From NCBI GenBank assembly GCA_977006965.1, contig OZ345374.1, forward strand, positions 930,001 through 994,000: a stretch of DNA of 64,000 nucleotides. Direction: 5' to 3'. This document shows, one piece after another, positions 29,029 through 40,139 of the stretch. Within the stretch, counting starts at the first letter, position 1. Each line of letters starts with the position of its first letter. This DNA is from Phymatolithon calcareum (lineage: Eukaryota > Rhodophyta > Florideophyceae > Hapalidiales). A program made the translations under genes and the position numbers. The notes below the pieces were generated by a model. That model did not search any database. It saw only the letters and a program-made list of their open reading frames with translations, and was not told the DNA's origin.

Positions 29029-30969
29029 ATGAACAGCTTGCAAGTGAAGTGCAGTTGCCATAACTGCAACCCTCCAAGGACATCGCACTCACCAGCGGCG
29101 ATCAGCTTTGACGACATGGACCAGTCCCGAATATCTACGGCGCGGGTTGAGTCGATGCTGGAAGATGGCGAGATGGCGAGACTGGAGCCTGGCGACCCCA
29201 TGCACCATGAAGTCATGACTATACCTCAAGTGCTTCAGACGTTTGGAACATTGAAGGAAGCGATTATAAAGCAGAACAAAAGCGACAACGAGGCTCTAAA
29301 GAGTGCGATTCTGGAGGATATTGGCAAGAAGATCTCTCCCCTGACGAGCCTTACGAACGAGATCTACACTCTGGTGAGCTCGGCAGCGTACGATTACGCT
29401 GCTCCAGGCGGGAAAAAGCGCGCACGTGCTGTGGCATCACCTAAGATTCCATTTTCGAAACCTCCGCCGTTTCTAGATTTGATTACGAATCCGGAATTCG
29501 GGAACGAGCGCCATCTGAAGTTCCTGCTTCTGAGTACTGTGTATTCATTCGTCCGATCAGTCCCCTCCCTTAGATTCTGGATGAGTGACGATGCGTTGGA
29601 GAATCCCCGACTGCCGATATTTGCGGGTGTATCTGGACTGTCGCTAATATACTTCGCAGTGCGAAACAATGACACGAAAGCACGCCTTAAGCTCCCTGAG
29701 GGTCTGGCCGTTGCAGAACCTATGCATCTGACGCTGGCGAACAAGATCGACGCTGCGAGGAAAAGCTTTAATGGTAATGGAGGTCCAAAGTGCAATACTC
29801 CCGAGTGGATTGAATCCTTCAAATCGTCGAGGAGAACAATGGACCTAATCGTCGATGTCTTTGTCGAGAAGGATAAAAGGAGGGATATGGCGCCCGGAAG
29901 CGACTCCAGCTCTGTTGCAGATACTGTGGGGGCTTCGGAGGATACGCCAATGTCAAATAAGCGACAAAGGACTTTAACGGGAGGAATTGAGCAACAGTTC
30001 GCTCTTCCTCAGGTCACCTTGGACCAACATGCCCATGTTCGAAAGTTTGCCGCGCGAACTGCCAGAAGCAAACTAGCCCGTTGGCTTTCTACTGCGCGAT
30101 GCGACTCTCGAAAGAAACTCTTTGCGTCAGTTATGTTTCTTATCGAGAAAATACACAGCTTTCCGAGTCCTGTGGCTGCCCGTGATGCTGGTTTCTACAT
30201 ATCGTTTGATCCCAACACCGCCGTTGATTACGAGGGATTGGAAGACAGCAGGTACCAGCTTCATGAGAAATGGAAGATTCCTCTGGCCAGCATCGACGAA
30301 TCGGATCCGATGAAGACATATCAAGACAATTTAAGGTGTTTCAACTCTGTTAAGACTACATTTCCCACACTGACCGTGCAGCTGCACTATCGTCGAAAAG
30401 TCGTTCGAGCGAACGATGATGCTGTCGACGGGAATTCAGAGTGGAATGAAGATGACCTTTCTTGGCCAATGGTGGAGCACTGCAGCCTCCACTCCCTTGC
30501 GACAAAAGTTCTATTATCCGCAAGCAAGGTGGAAACATTCCACGACATCTTCAGCAGCAGTCCATATTCACTACGCGCCGTTCACATTCTAGCACTAGGT
30601 CTCCTCGCTGCTCTAAGGCAGGCTGTTGGGGAGAATCCATCAAAGGTGGAGCTAGCGGCGTTGGGAAAAATAACGACAAAGCGCGTAAAAAAGGATGATG
30701 TGCTCGACACGCTTTTGTACGGCGGTGCAACGAAGGAAAGAGATGGAGGATCGGACTGCCTCTCTGCACTCCAGCAAATGCGTAGAGAGAAACTGGAGAT
30801 GAGCTGGTCTGAATACAAGTCGGCGAAGGAAAAGCAAGATCAGGGAGCGAGACGGGTTGAAAGCGCGAGGTCTTCAATTACTGCGTCATTTCCTGGAAGC
30901 ATGGACGATGGGGATTTGTCTGAGGACGAGGACTTCTGGGCATTCGCGGACAAGGTTGGAACTATTTAA
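29029..30969 (+). CDS. element 1 gene D, unknown 640-residue protein
   Basis: 646 codons from the first ATG. A second ATG at 29116 (MDQSRISTARVESML) may be the true start, because the first 29 residues have no counterpart in element 2. Homologous to the broken D gene of element 2: conserved block FLLLSTVYSFVRSVPSLRFW...GVSGLSLIYFAVRNNDTKAR against MLYTVYSF...GISGFAMIFFSVANNDPKTR, then a Lys/Arg-rich middle and a shared VxIxALGLxxxxR block (HILALGLLAALRQAV). Contains basic clusters (GGKKRARA, NKRQR) and an acidic tail (DDGDLSEDEDFW). No known domain recognised. Transcribed convergently with C, 29 bp between stops. Possibly the second (TNPA-like) transposition factor; that is inference. Confidence 0.75.
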   Translation: MNSLQVKCSCHNCNPPRTSHSPAAISFDDMDQSRISTARVESMLEDGEMARLEPGDPMHHEVMTIPQVLQTFGTLKEAIIKQNKSDNEALKSAILEDIGKKISPLTSLTNEIYTLVSSAAYDYAAPGGKKRARAVASPKIPFSKPPPFLDLITNPEFGNERHLKFLLLSTVYSFVRSVPSLRFWMSDDALENPRLPIFAGVSGLSLIYFAVRNNDTKARLKLPEGLAVAEPMHLTLANKIDAARKSFNGNGGPKCNTPEWIESFKSSRRTMDLIVDVFVEKDKRRDMAPGSDSSSVADTVGASEDTPMSNKRQRTLTGGIEQQFALPQVTLDQHAHVRKFAARTARSKLARWLSTARCDSRKKLFASVMFLIEKIHSFPSPVAARDAGFYISFDPNTAVDYEGLEDSRYQLHEKWKIPLASIDESDPMKTYQDNLRCFNSVKTTFPTLTVQLHYRRKVVRANDDAVDGNSEWNEDDLSWPMVEHCSLHSLATKVLLSASKVETFHDIFSSSPYSLRAVHILALGLLAALRQAVGENPSKVELAALGKITTKRVKKDDVLDTLLYGGATKERDGGSDCLSALQQMRREKLEMSWSEYKSAKEKQDQGARRVESARSSITASFPGSMDDGDLSEDEDFWAFADKVGTI

Positions 30970-30998
30970 TTTGGCAGTAGTGCTGTGTAACTTTTAGA

Positions 30999-32396
30999 CT
31001 ATGTACCATCATGCGGTAAGTGACTTTGCGAAATACCATGCCTAGAAGAAACAAGAAACTCTTTCAAATAAATCTGGTTGTTCCTGGCAGAATTCTGTTC
31101 AAAAACATGTACCTTTTCATTGAATGCCTTTTGCGCTGTCGATGTTAGATTTACGCTGCGCAGGACAACAGCTGGCATGTAGGCACGAAGAGTCCCGCAA
31201 ACAGAAATCGCCGATCCATCGATTGTATGCGCAGAATCTTCCATCCTTTCCCAGGTCAATGCGAAGACGTTCATCTCTTTGGAAAGCTTATTCATGTCAG
31301 TTGAATCGACACCACTTGTGGAAGGTGATGACTCAGCCTCGGCTAATACTTCCAATCTCTGTATTGAATCTGGAGATGCGCTGAGTGCAAGTGAAAGGCC
31401 AGTTTCCCAGCAATGATCGGCCTGAGACCACACAGCTCGTCTCTGAATAAGAGCTGGGCAATTACGGAGGGAGAAACTAGAAAAAAAGCTGCTTCCCAGA
31501 AATATCCATCTCCTCGAAATGGAATTGGAAGAAGATTCTGAGAAACTCTTAACAACTCCGAGAATTTGCACAGCCTTGAGCCTTCCCGCAGACTTCTTTT
31601 CTAGGTATACGCTTTTTTCGCGTGATTGTAGATCGATTTGTAGCGCCTCGCATAAGTCTTTAAACGACTCAAATAAGATTTGGAATCTTGACGCAGTTGC
31701 CGGGTGTAGGAGAAGAGCATAGTACTCAGAAGGAAAAACCCGACAAGAAATCGATTCGTCGTTCGTACAAGCGGACAAAAGCATCCTAAACTCGTGGAGG
31801 GAGCAGTCGGTAGGCTTGCTCCTGAGAAGAACCTGTCGCACTGTATTCGCCTCATTGAGGGCAGTATAGTTCTTGCGTAGCTCTGCGCTCGGTCCCTTCA
31901 GTGCCTTGGTGACATAGATTGAAGCGAAAAGGCGAATTCTGCGCAATGAAAATTGATCTCTAACAAGATCATCGTGGTGAACAGAAGTTCGACTGTCTAT
32001 AGCGCTCCTTTCTGAAGATTGAAGGGACATAGCCAGCTGCCGCACGCGCCGGGATAGAACAGCATGAGAGTTTCGCAAGTCTTCAACTTCGCGTTTCCAT
32101 TCATGATTTACGAATGAATTCGAGTGCTTTCCACTTGCGCCAGGTCGGACGAGATCAACTGAGATGGGTTTCCAGACCGATGGCAATCCTGCAGACTGAT
32201 TAAAATCTTCAATGGTCGTTGATGGCTGTAATGGGCTCAACTGTGGTTGCAAAAGCCTATCAGAGGACTGCCTTTCGTCTGGTCGACCTTGGTTCTCCAC
32301 CATTATAGTGTCTGGTTGCGGATATTGAGGCCTTGTGTGTGTAGAAGTGGACTCAACCTGGGACCGCCCCTGTTCTTTGCCGTCTGAGGCGAACAT
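30999..32396 (-). CDS. element 1 gene C, unknown 465-residue protein
   Basis: ATG start, no interruption. Residues 1-90 are low-complexity (Gln, Ser, Pro). ~95-130 is a predicted coiled coil (WKREVEDLRNSHAVLSRRVRQL). The rest is conserved with element 2 gene C: NTVRQVLLRSKPTDCSLHEF against NSVTQVLLRSKSSDASLADF, VFPSEYYALLLHPATASRF against AFPSSFYAISIDAGTCSR, KKSAGRLKAVQILGV against KKNSSRQLRAVQLLGV, and AYMPAVVLRSVNLTSTAQKAF near the end. No known domain recognised. Divergent from transposase gene B, with a 517-bp shared promoter region. Confidence 0.75.
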   Translation of the reverse strand: MFASDGKEQGRSQVESTSTHTRPQYPQPDTIMVENQGRPDERQSSDRLLQPQLSPLQPSTTIEDFNQSAGLPSVWKPISVDLVRPGASGKHSNSFVNHEWKREVEDLRNSHAVLSRRVRQLAMSLQSSERSAIDSRTSVHHDDLVRDQFSLRRIRLFASIYVTKALKGPSAELRKNYTALNEANTVRQVLLRSKPTDCSLHEFRMLLSACTNDESISCRVFPSEYYALLLHPATASRFQILFESFKDLCEALQIDLQSREKSVYLEKKSAGRLKAVQILGVVKSFSESSSNSISRRWIFLGSSFFSSFSLRNCPALIQRRAVWSQADHCWETGLSLALSASPDSIQRLEVLAEAESSPSTSGVDSTDMNKLSKEMNVFALTWERMEDSAHTIDGSAISVCGTLRAYMPAVVLRSVNLTSTAQKAFNEKVHVFEQNSARNNQIYLKEFLVSSRHGISQSHLPHDGT

Positions 32397-32913
32397 GGCT
32401 TATCGAAGCTTCGCGATCGCCCTGGCTCAGCGGAAGATTTATCGAGTGCCAAGGTGCTTGATGTGGATACGGATGGAGCTCGTGAAGCTTGAAAAACTGC
32501 GTACGCGTCGCGCGGCACTGGGCAGATGAGTAAAAGATGCCGCGCGCTGTGCTGGGTATTGTTCGATCATTCCAGGCATAGAGGACAGGATATCGTATGC
32601 GCCTAGTCGCGCTGGTCGCCCAATTGCTATCTACAGCCACGCACATAAATTACCACGGTGCAGAGGATTTGTCATGACTTTTGGGACATAAACTTATAGT
32701 TTTTTCCATAGTTGAGCTCTGAACCACCATACCATACAAAAAACCATAGCTTCATGGTTTCTTTGTAAGGTGTTTTGGATGTATTTACTCTATGTTCACG
32801 AAACCTTGTCCATTACTATACACTGGAAGAGGTGCAGTTTCTAGAGATCACTCAAATTGGCGAGTTCTGTTTTACTGCAAGGAACTGCGTAACTTGGAAA
32901 TTCAAGGCTATCG
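32397..32913. promoter_or_regulatory. element 1 central divergent promoter (C / B)
   Basis: 517 bp between the start codons of C (leftward) and B (rightward). At 32729-32765 it contains CCATAC, AACCATAG and CATGGTTTC, the same motif that fills both element ends. This suggests one element-encoded protein binds ends and promoter, as TNPA does in En/Spm; inference. Confidence 0.6.
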
Positions 32914-35900
32914 ATGGATGATCTTTACTCCAAACGCCGCAAACGCCGAAGCAGGTTCCGCTTCGATACTGTTCCGGAGTGCGATTCTGCGCAAATAGAT
33001 GTTCCGGACGCGGGGGTACGCGAAGTTCAAGATCCGAACAAATCCCCGACTGTAGAAGACGAAGAAACTACGAATGGACACCCCGTCGATCGAGATCAAT
33101 ACTCTTCCCTAAATACAAGGTTTCGGGAACGGGTTTTTGAGTTTCAGCCATGCCTAGACCATTCTCCAACGCCCGAAAGTGGCAGGGAAAGCACTGTAGA
33201 GGATCCATCTCGCAATGAGGAAACAGATGCATCTGCAGACATTTCACAGTCTCGAATTGAGGTACACAACGCAATTGGACAAGACATTCGCGCCGGTGAC
33301 GCCACTCTTTCCACTTATCAATCATCGCCTGGAGAGCCTTTGGTACCGAATTGGCGTGTGCTGTGGTCACTACTGATGACGAACGGAAGCAGAAAACTCA
33401 CAAAAAAACCAATATCAGTCCGTTCGTGTGTTTATGGAAGCTGCTCGGCGCTCTTCTACCGAATCGTGGATGATGGACTGCTTCGACGGTGGAACATCAG
33501 CAGGAAATGGGATCAAGGTTTCGTATCTTCCACATTACAGCACACTATCGAAAGTGTGGAGACCGTTCCTCTTCCGAAACCTCACGGTCCAATATATTGA
33601 CTACTGTGTTCCACTCGATACGTCCAAGGCTGGAGCGCATGCACGCCAACGTAGTAGCGAGGGATTACCGGAAACATCCCTCCGCGTTGTTCTCCCTAGC
33701 GAGTACGCTCGAAGTGATGTCGCCACGCCGGAAATTTTCAACGCCATGTGCTCAACAAGTCTTTCGAACTATTCCCACGAGTCCGATTGTATCGATTTGC
33801 TTCCTCTGATTAGAGCTCGAGAATGGTTCTACGGAGCTCCGACTAGTATCAGTGTCGACTCTTCTCGGTGCAGTGGTCCATACCAGAACTTCGCAGAATC
33901 GGGTGACATCTTACGAATATCATTGCTTAACACAAATGGGGTGCATTTTGACGAGCGGTTCTCCAGATGCTTCCAGCCTTGTCCTCAAGAACTGTCTTCC
34001 CATGGTCACATTGAGGGAGAGATTGTTCATGTGTGGCAAATCCATCATGAAAGTCGGAGAAATACATCTTATTTCGTGGATGACAAAGCAGTAGAGCTCT
34101 CCACCCGGGACAGAGAGATCGCAGAGCTATCTCGCTTTGTTTACTATGTTTCACCCTCGGATGGCATCAATACATATATCCCGGAAATTCCACAGGAGCT
34201 CATCTCTGCCGAAGTCATCGAAGGCGAAGAAACGGAAGCGAGGCTAAGAAAAAAGAAGTCACCGCAGCTTCTAGAAGCTGAGCGTGCGCGAAGGAATGCG
34301 CTAAAAGCAAATCGTCTTGCCGTAGCATCTGCATGGCTGAGCTGGAAAAAACCAATCCTCAAGCCGGGTGATACAATAGCCTTGCTCAAGCCATCCACAC
34401 AAAATCTTCTGACATCGACGGACAGTCAGTCTCGCGTCCTTCTTGTTCACAGGTTTTGGTGCGAAAACGGAGAGAGGAGCCGACACATCATATGGATACC
34501 TGGAGGTCGAGAACTTGGCAGCGACCTATTGCAGGCTTGTGCCCGTTTTCTCGAAGCTGATCCCGACATTTATTTGTCAATTACAAGTGTGGAACTCATT
34601 GGACAGCACGCAGGAATGCGAGGACCGCTACAATTTGACCCGGTAAGCAGCGTGGGTATTCTTCGTAATGCAGAGCCCTACATTGCGTACAGGTTCCTGC
34701 TTTATTGGGATGGCTTCGAAGTCCAAACTGGAAAATCTGCATCTGGCGATGGGGTGTACCTTCTCTGCATCAACCTTCCACCGCGAGCTCGATCGTGCCC
34801 AAATGCTGTCCGCATTATCAGCCTAACGCCGCCTGGGGTGAAAGCAGACGCTGTTCTCGCAAAAATCAGCGATGATCTACTGGAAGGCATGACAACGGGT
34901 TTTGTGGACATAGATGCGGAAGGGGCGAGGCGAAGAATCTTTTTGGATCTGGTTGGATTTTTGGGAGACACTCCAGCTTTAAATTCAGCCCTCGACGTCT
35001 TAGGGCACACTGGATCATCCTGCTGCCACTTATGCAGATATATTCGGCGTTCTGAAACTACGATCGGCAGTCGGTTCACCGGTGAATCACATAACGGATC
35101 GCTATCTACATCTGCCCGCTCTTTCTATGCACATACCGCTGTTCGGGACAGCAGCACGAGCGCTGAGACTTGCAAGCTACTCGGCATGAAGTCAGAACCT
35201 TCCATCGCTAACCTGGTTCTGCACAGCCTTCGCCAGCGTATCCTCTCTGCTAAGCTTAACATTGCGCGTACTAGCAATGGATCTCCGGTTGTTCCGTGTG
35301 CATTGGACCCTTATCGGGCATGTCTAGTAGGTCCGGACCATTTGCTGACAGGACATGTTCGCGACTGTATCAATCTCGCCTTTAAATTACTCCCAACAAC
35401 TAAACACCGCGAGATTTGCGAGCAGCTCTTGCTGGGTCTGCTCTGTGAGTGCTTTCTACCTGCCCAAAACCGGCTTTTCGACAAAGAGAAGAAAAGTTTA
35501 TATAGCATGTCTATGACAGAGCTATACGCTATTGCCTTGGTTTCCGGACGCGCATTTACTTTGGCATGCGCCCACGAGCGCGAATCATCTACGGACGCAC
35601 GTGTGTCAAAGCGATGCAAGTCCGCCATAGACCTGGTTCAGTCGGCATCCAGTCTTGTGGCGGTGTTATGGTTCAAACCAGATGTACATCTTGATGGTTC
35701 GGAAGCTCTAGAATTGTACTATTCAAACAACAGGACTAACTACTTTCAACGAGTACAAGACATGACGGACGCTCACATTCGTTCCGTTCAAAACGTTTGC
35801 TTGATGACAGAGTCGAGTTTTGCAGAGCTAGAAGATCAGGCTGCTCCACGAGCTCGGCGTTTCGACCTGGAAAGCGAGTACAGTGCTTGCTTGACAGCTA

Positions 35901-36988
35901 TCAAGATAGTTGATAAGCCCAACGTGCACCGGCTTCGCGAATTGGTCCATACGTCTCTACCTATGTTGGGACACCTTTCAATGTTTGGCGAGCTTGTACT
36001 AGAGAAGGCTCATCAATCGCTAAAGCGCGCAATTCGACAATCTAATAACAAGGACATTCAGATGGCCGCCATGCAAAGCGCTGTCTTCGATGACTGGCAG
36101 GGCAGACTGAGCCTTTCTGCTTCTACTCTAGCTAAGGGCGGAACTACAAGAGAAGCTTTGAGAGCTTTCTTCAGGTTTCTAGCAGGTCCCAAGGCGTTAC
36201 AGTCCATCAGTGGAACTCTTTTTACCAACCATGCACTTCAGGTTCAGAAAGCAATGGGGCCCGGCTTTTGCATTACTCGAGAGCTGCAAACACAAGCCGG
36301 AGGAGTGCTTTCCGCTCGATACATACGAGCGCCAGATGGACATTACGATCTAAAATGGACGCTTCAGAGCCCGTTGCACACTTTCCTCCCTGGATCAAGT
36401 CCCTTGGTCATCAATCAGCAAAAGATTTTTAATCTCGTAAGAGCAAGCCTACTTGACGATTTAAATGGCCTCACAGTCATTTTTCCAAGCGGAATTTCAA
36501 GCTCATATTTCTCTGGCGCAGTCGGATGCACGTTTTCTCGCGGAAGCATCGTGGAGATGTTGACAATCGGCGCATCCGACTGCTTGCATCGCTTTCCCTT
36601 CGTTGTACAGGGTGGGAAAGCTTTAAATGGATTGAATGTATCATTTACCAGTCAACGTTCCCTTTGGTGCATCGTTGAAATCGTTGTACTTCGTTGCAAA
36701 TCAGACCAAGAAAAAATCCTTGCAGCCGTTGCTCCCTGCAAGAAGCACCAGAGCAAAACCACACCCTCTACGAACATTTTCAAAGTTAACTACAATGGTA
36801 GACTGTCTCTATCTCGGCTTGACCAGTCAGCCCGCGTCGTTCCAGCACTGCACATCTGTTCACCTACAGTCTGTACCCTAACTGATTCTCGGCGCTCTAT
36901 TCGGCATAGTGATACCATGAGCCCTCTTGAAGGCGCGGAATTCACTGCCATAACAAGAATAATAGGCTATCCACCGCGTTCTGGCTGA
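32914..36988 (+). CDS. element 1 gene B, TNP2-like CACTA transposase with one homopolymer frameshift
   Basis: Starts MDDLYSKRRKRRSRFRF (basic, matching the element 2 start). The frame runs to 33600 but homology to element 2 moves into the other frame at the A7 run 33402-33408 (LTKK then QYQSVRVFMEAA); removing one A would give one ~1357-residue frame to 36988. Conserved TNP2-like core at 34750-35050: LLCINLPPRARSCPNAVRII, then GFVDIDAEGARRRIFLDLVG and FLGDTPALNSALDVLGHTG, ending in CCHLC. A later block at 35920-36060 (NVHRLRELVHTSLPMLGHLS, GELVLEKAHQSLKRAIRQSN) resembles the conserved region after TNP2 in plant elements. The A7 indel could be a mutation, sequencing error or slippage site. Confidence 0.85.
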
Positions 36989-37290
36989 GACTGACTCCAA
37001 CTCCCATCTATATTCTACTGTTTGCATAAAACTGTTTTTTTGAAATACTGCCAGACCGGGATTGACAATCGCAATTTGCGATCGCAAATTTCGATCTCTC
37101 ATTCCTGTAGTCTGCGGGCATTTCAAGAGTAGATCAACTCATAAACTGACAGACTGTCCATTCATTCCAGGGAATTCAGTACGGTTTCTAAGACGTAGTG
37201 CACCTCGAGGGATCCTGCCTCTTCATATCACAAGCAAGACACCTCCCAGCAGTCGTAAACGCAGCATTCCTGCCCAAAAGCGTTCTGCTC
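36989..37290. other. element 1, between genes B and A
   Basis: About 300 bp, no frame supported. Contains the 14-bp dyad TTTGCGATCGCAAA at 37075-37088. Confidence 0.5.
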
Positions 37291-37713
37291 ATGGAGCGCG
37301 ACACAAGGTATTCTGTGGCCCACGAGTCCGAGCTCCGTTTCTCTGGAGGCTTCTACAGGACGGTTCTTTGGGTGAGAGCCGATCACGATTCTGGGGCTCC
37401 TCCCCCTACCGATGGCCATGTGGAGATCCCTATAGCACCCGTTCCTCCGCCGCAAACTCCTGTGCCTCCACGTGCACCTGATCCTTTGCGGAGATCCCAA
37501 GGAAGCCAAGTCGGAGCTAAACGTCCCCTCCACTCTTCCACCCGATATGGAGCGCCGCCCTTGATGCAGCAGCTTAGCTCTCCCACTCCTGTGCGCCCTT
37601 CCGTGCTGGATATCACGGAGAGGCAACCCCAAAATACATTCGAGGATGAAGAAGACATAGTAGAATCGGAGCCGGTGCCCGAGCCGTCCCACAAATCCCG
37701 ACGTATTCAGTAA
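37291..37713 (+). CDS. element 1 gene A, small Pro-rich/basic protein
   Basis: 140 codons from the ATG at 37291; an upstream GTG-led extension exists but is unlikely. The N-terminal block SELRFSGGFYRTVLWVRADH aligns with element 2 gene A (SVLRRSGIYFRTEIWVRDAA). The middle is Pro-rich (PIAPVPPPQTPVPPRAPDPL), then an acidic patch (FEDEEDIVESEPVPE) and a basic end (SHKSRRIQ). No known domain. Here it lies in the same direction as the transposase; in element 2 it is reversed. Confidence 0.6.
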   Translation: MERDTRYSVAHESELRFSGGFYRTVLWVRADHDSGAPPPTDGHVEIPIAPVPPPQTPVPPRAPDPLRRSQGSQVGAKRPLHSSTRYGAPPLMQQLSSPTPVRPSVLDITERQPQNTFEDEEDIVESEPVPEPSHKSRRIQ

Positions 37714-38364
37714 TGGGATTTTTTGAGATCGCGTAGGCTTTTGACGAGTACTTTAAGTCCTAGTTGTCCGTTCGCTTTATGGATAGCTTTCTCTTTTGGC
37801 TAAAATAGTGTCTTTTCTTGCTCTAGTCGACATGCCGTACTTTTCTGTATTGGAAATTGGACCGATCCTCTCATTCGTCCAGATTTCACCCTGTGCCCAC
37901 TATGTGCTCCAAAAGCTTCTACATGGCAATGCACATTTCGCCCAGTTACTCGCCATAGGCTTTACCGGGCAAGACACAACCGCGCCCTCTCTCAAAGTGC
38001 AGGGACCGGTTTCATCCAGAAAACTTTTCGAGTGATATTATACAATCGCGCAAATCACTCAAAATACTATTATTCATAGTCCAGATCAAACCTTGTCCGC
38101 ATGGTTTTGCGAATGAATGTCATTCGTATCGAAAACCCACACATATTACCTTCCAAACATGGTTGCATTACAACCACAAAAAATCCGTACTGTCATAGTA
38201 TTTCGCGTACAGCGACATCCATGCATTTTACTATATTTCATGGTTGACAAAACTATGAAAACACCTTTCAAAAACCATGATTTTATGGTTTTTTTCCAAA
38301 ACCATGTTTTCATGGTTTGAAAACCATAAAATCGCACTTTTGCATAATATCGACGCCCCCAGTG
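37714..38364. repeat. element 1 right subterminal region with CATGGTT motifs
   Basis: From 38100 to 38335 there are about nine copies of CATGGTT/AACCATG/ATGGTTT (38100, 38157, 38239, 38274-38292, 38300-38335), the last ones arranged as adjacent inverted pairs. No gene supported. Confidence 0.75.
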
Positions 38365-38555
38365 CGTCGAAGGGAGTTGAGATTTTTGCGTGAGGAATTT
38401 GTCATACACTTGACGCGGTGTAAATCGAAACTCACGAGAACCAATCGTTCGCTTACCACGCTATGCCTAATTCACACTCACACACGTGTGTGAGTGTGAA
38501 TCAGGTACCTGATTGTGTATTCCAAAACTGGCCTAAATTTCGGACCCGGACCGTT
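38365..38555. repeat. flank with right inverted-repeat arm and a 32-bp palindrome
   Basis: 38386-38395 (TTGCGTGAGG) is the complement of 27030-27039; together they form the inverted repeat that received element 1. 38470-38501 is a perfect 32-bp palindrome built on CACACTCACACACGTGTGTG, 120 bp before the next kinase-like start. Confidence 0.85.
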
Positions 38556-38621
38556 ACCCGTCCAGCCCAACACCAGTGCGGATGCTTTTTGCCGTTTCCC
38601 GGTTTCAAGCACGAACAGATC

Positions 38622-40139
38622 ATGGAATTCGATGAATTCGATGAATACGGTCATCCGATTGAGGTTGCCAATCCCGCAAACATTTATCATTTGATAATTC
38701 CAAGTCCTGATGGGCGCTCTCTGCTCGTCGACTTCGACGGCCAAGCCCCGTGCCTGCCCAAAGTCGAACCTCCAAGCGTACCTCAGCGGGACGAAGAAAC
38801 GCTGTCTGTTAATTCGTGGCATGAGGCAGGAATTCTTTGCGCAGTTGTTTCGGAACAACTGGATGCCCCTGTCTACATTCGACGTATGCTGTGGAAGAGT
38901 CCACGCTACCCCCCAGTTGATGAGGTGGTTGTTGTTGTCGATGTTCTGGACGAGGACTATTTGCCGTCGCGTATTGAGCCGGATGGAATGAAGTGGATTT
39001 CACGTGAGGAGGCACTCACAGCGAAATGGTGTGAAGTGCATCCTGAGTGCAAACTTATGGATATCCTAACCACATTTTTCCGTGAAAATCTCGGTGAGTC
39101 AAAGCCGTCGATCCGAGCTCGATGGCGCGAGCGAGAGTGGTTTCGAGAGACTGTCATATGGTTCAAGGATGTAATGTCAAAGCATGGTCTAGTACCCCAA
39201 GGGCGCATTAGGCAGGTGCAGAACTCATTCCATTCCACTTTGCTGGTGTGCACGCTGTGTCCGTCGTCGTCGGCGGAAACAGGTACGCAAAGTCGATATG
39301 TGTTTTTGAAAGAATCGATTCCGTTGATTCCGGAAGCCGCTATAACATCGACCGTATCATTGCTGCTTCCGCACCTCACTGCGAAGGTGTTGGCAACAAC
39401 CAGTGTTTCTTTTGTGCAATTGGAAGCTTTTGAGGATTGTGCGGGGTATCCAAATTCCGTGTTGTTCATGGACTTTATTGCCAAAATGCAGCTGGAATCG
39501 CTGAAGCACGTGGACAAATTGAAACTTGGAGGCATTCCCGATCGCAGCCTTGTGTGGTTACGTGACAACATTGAATCGATTCTCAATCACGATGTTTTAC
39601 GGCGGTTTGACAAGAACAGTCATATGGTGGAGTTAAGAAGCCGGGTTGGAGACATTAAGGAACTTTGCGAATTGTTGTTGAGCTTTGAAATACCGCATAC
39701 TCTGGTTCACGGAGATTTGGACTTGGGTTCGGGAAACGTGATGCACGAGGAAGACGAAGATCCTCCGAAAACAAAGCTTATCGACTGGGCGAATTGCTGT
39801 ATTGCTTTTCCGTTTTACGACTACGTTAGGGCGACTCGAGTGGGATGGGAAGCTATCGAGGATGAGGCTGCAAGAGCGTGCTATTTGAATCAGTGGCTGC
39901 CCTTTGCAACTCGTAAGGAAATCGATTATGCCGCAGCTGCTGCAGTACCGCTGATGAAGTTCAACGCCCTGTTTGAACAAAGTCAGATTTGCTCCTCGAC
40001 GGAAGGTGTGGAACAATACGTAATTTTGGAGGCTTTCGAGAATGGATTAGAATCCATGGTTACTGATCTCGACGAAGCGTTGAGTAGCGTTTCGATTGCC
40101 CTAGAGAAGCGAAGGAAAAAGGGTCAAGCTAGCCATTAG
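38622..40139 (+). CDS. APH/choline-kinase-fold phosphotransferase with N-terminal Nudix-like region, copy 3
   Basis: 505 codons from the family-conserved ATG (MEFDEFDEYGHPIEV). An earlier in-frame ATG at 38463 would add 53 residues translated from the palindromic flank and is less likely. A short duplication (EFDEFDE, from GAATTCGATGAATTCGATGA) distinguishes it from copy 1. Catalytic loop LVHGDLDLGSGNVM and KLIDW are intact. It is the unit 2 counterpart of copy 1 and is followed by the same decayed copy. Shares the HPECK and KPSIRARW alleles with copy 4. Confidence 0.75.
   Translation: MEFDEFDEYGHPIEVANPANIYHLIIPSPDGRSLLVDFDGQAPCLPKVEPPSVPQRDEETLSVNSWHEAGILCAVVSEQLDAPVYIRRMLWKSPRYPPVDEVVVVVDVLDEDYLPSRIEPDGMKWISREEALTAKWCEVHPECKLMDILTTFFRENLGESKPSIRARWREREWFRETVIWFKDVMSKHGLVPQGRIRQVQNSFHSTLLVCTLCPSSSAETGTQSRYVFLKESIPLIPEAAITSTVSLLLPHLTAKVLATTSVSFVQLEAFEDCAGYPNSVLFMDFIAKMQLESLKHVDKLKLGGIPDRSLVWLRDNIESILNHDVLRRFDKNSHMVELRSRVGDIKELCELLLSFEIPHTLVHGDLDLGSGNVMHEEDEDPPKTKLIDWANCCIAFPFYDYVRATRVGWEAIEDEAARACYLNQWLPFATRKEIDYAAAAAVPLMKFNALFEQSQICSSTEGVEQYVILEAFENGLESMVTDLDEALSSVSIALEKRRKKGQASH

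Larger units (their letters stand above)
27064..38364 (+). mobile_element. CACTA-type transposon, element 1 (11,301 bp, four genes)
   Basis: Ends are CACTGGAGGCG at 27064 and the complement of CACTGGGGGCG ending at 38364, flanked by a 2-bp CG (27062-27063, 38365-38366). The boundaries are set by analogy with element 2, where an empty site proves that the element starts with CACT. Gene order D(+), C(-), B(+), A(+). CATGGTT/AACCATG motifs crowd both subterminal regions and recur in the central C/B promoter. The transposase B has the TNP2-like layout of CACTA elements. Protein identity to element 2 looks low (roughly a third to a half in the best blocks), so these are old relatives, not recent copies. 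Confidence 0.88.

Noticed and set aside
33428-33600. Two separate genes at the start of element 1 gene B
   Set aside because: Alignment with element 2 runs through both frames without a gap in content. The break coincides with an A7 run, so one gene with a frameshift is simpler.
27030-38395. CCTCACGCAA / TTGCGTGAGG as the true ends of CACTA element 1
   Set aside because: Element 2, defined by its empty site, starts with CACTG/CACTA. Element 1 has the matching CACTGGAGG/CACTGGGGG pair 34 and 31 bp further in, with a CG duplication. The outer pair is best read as part of the target.
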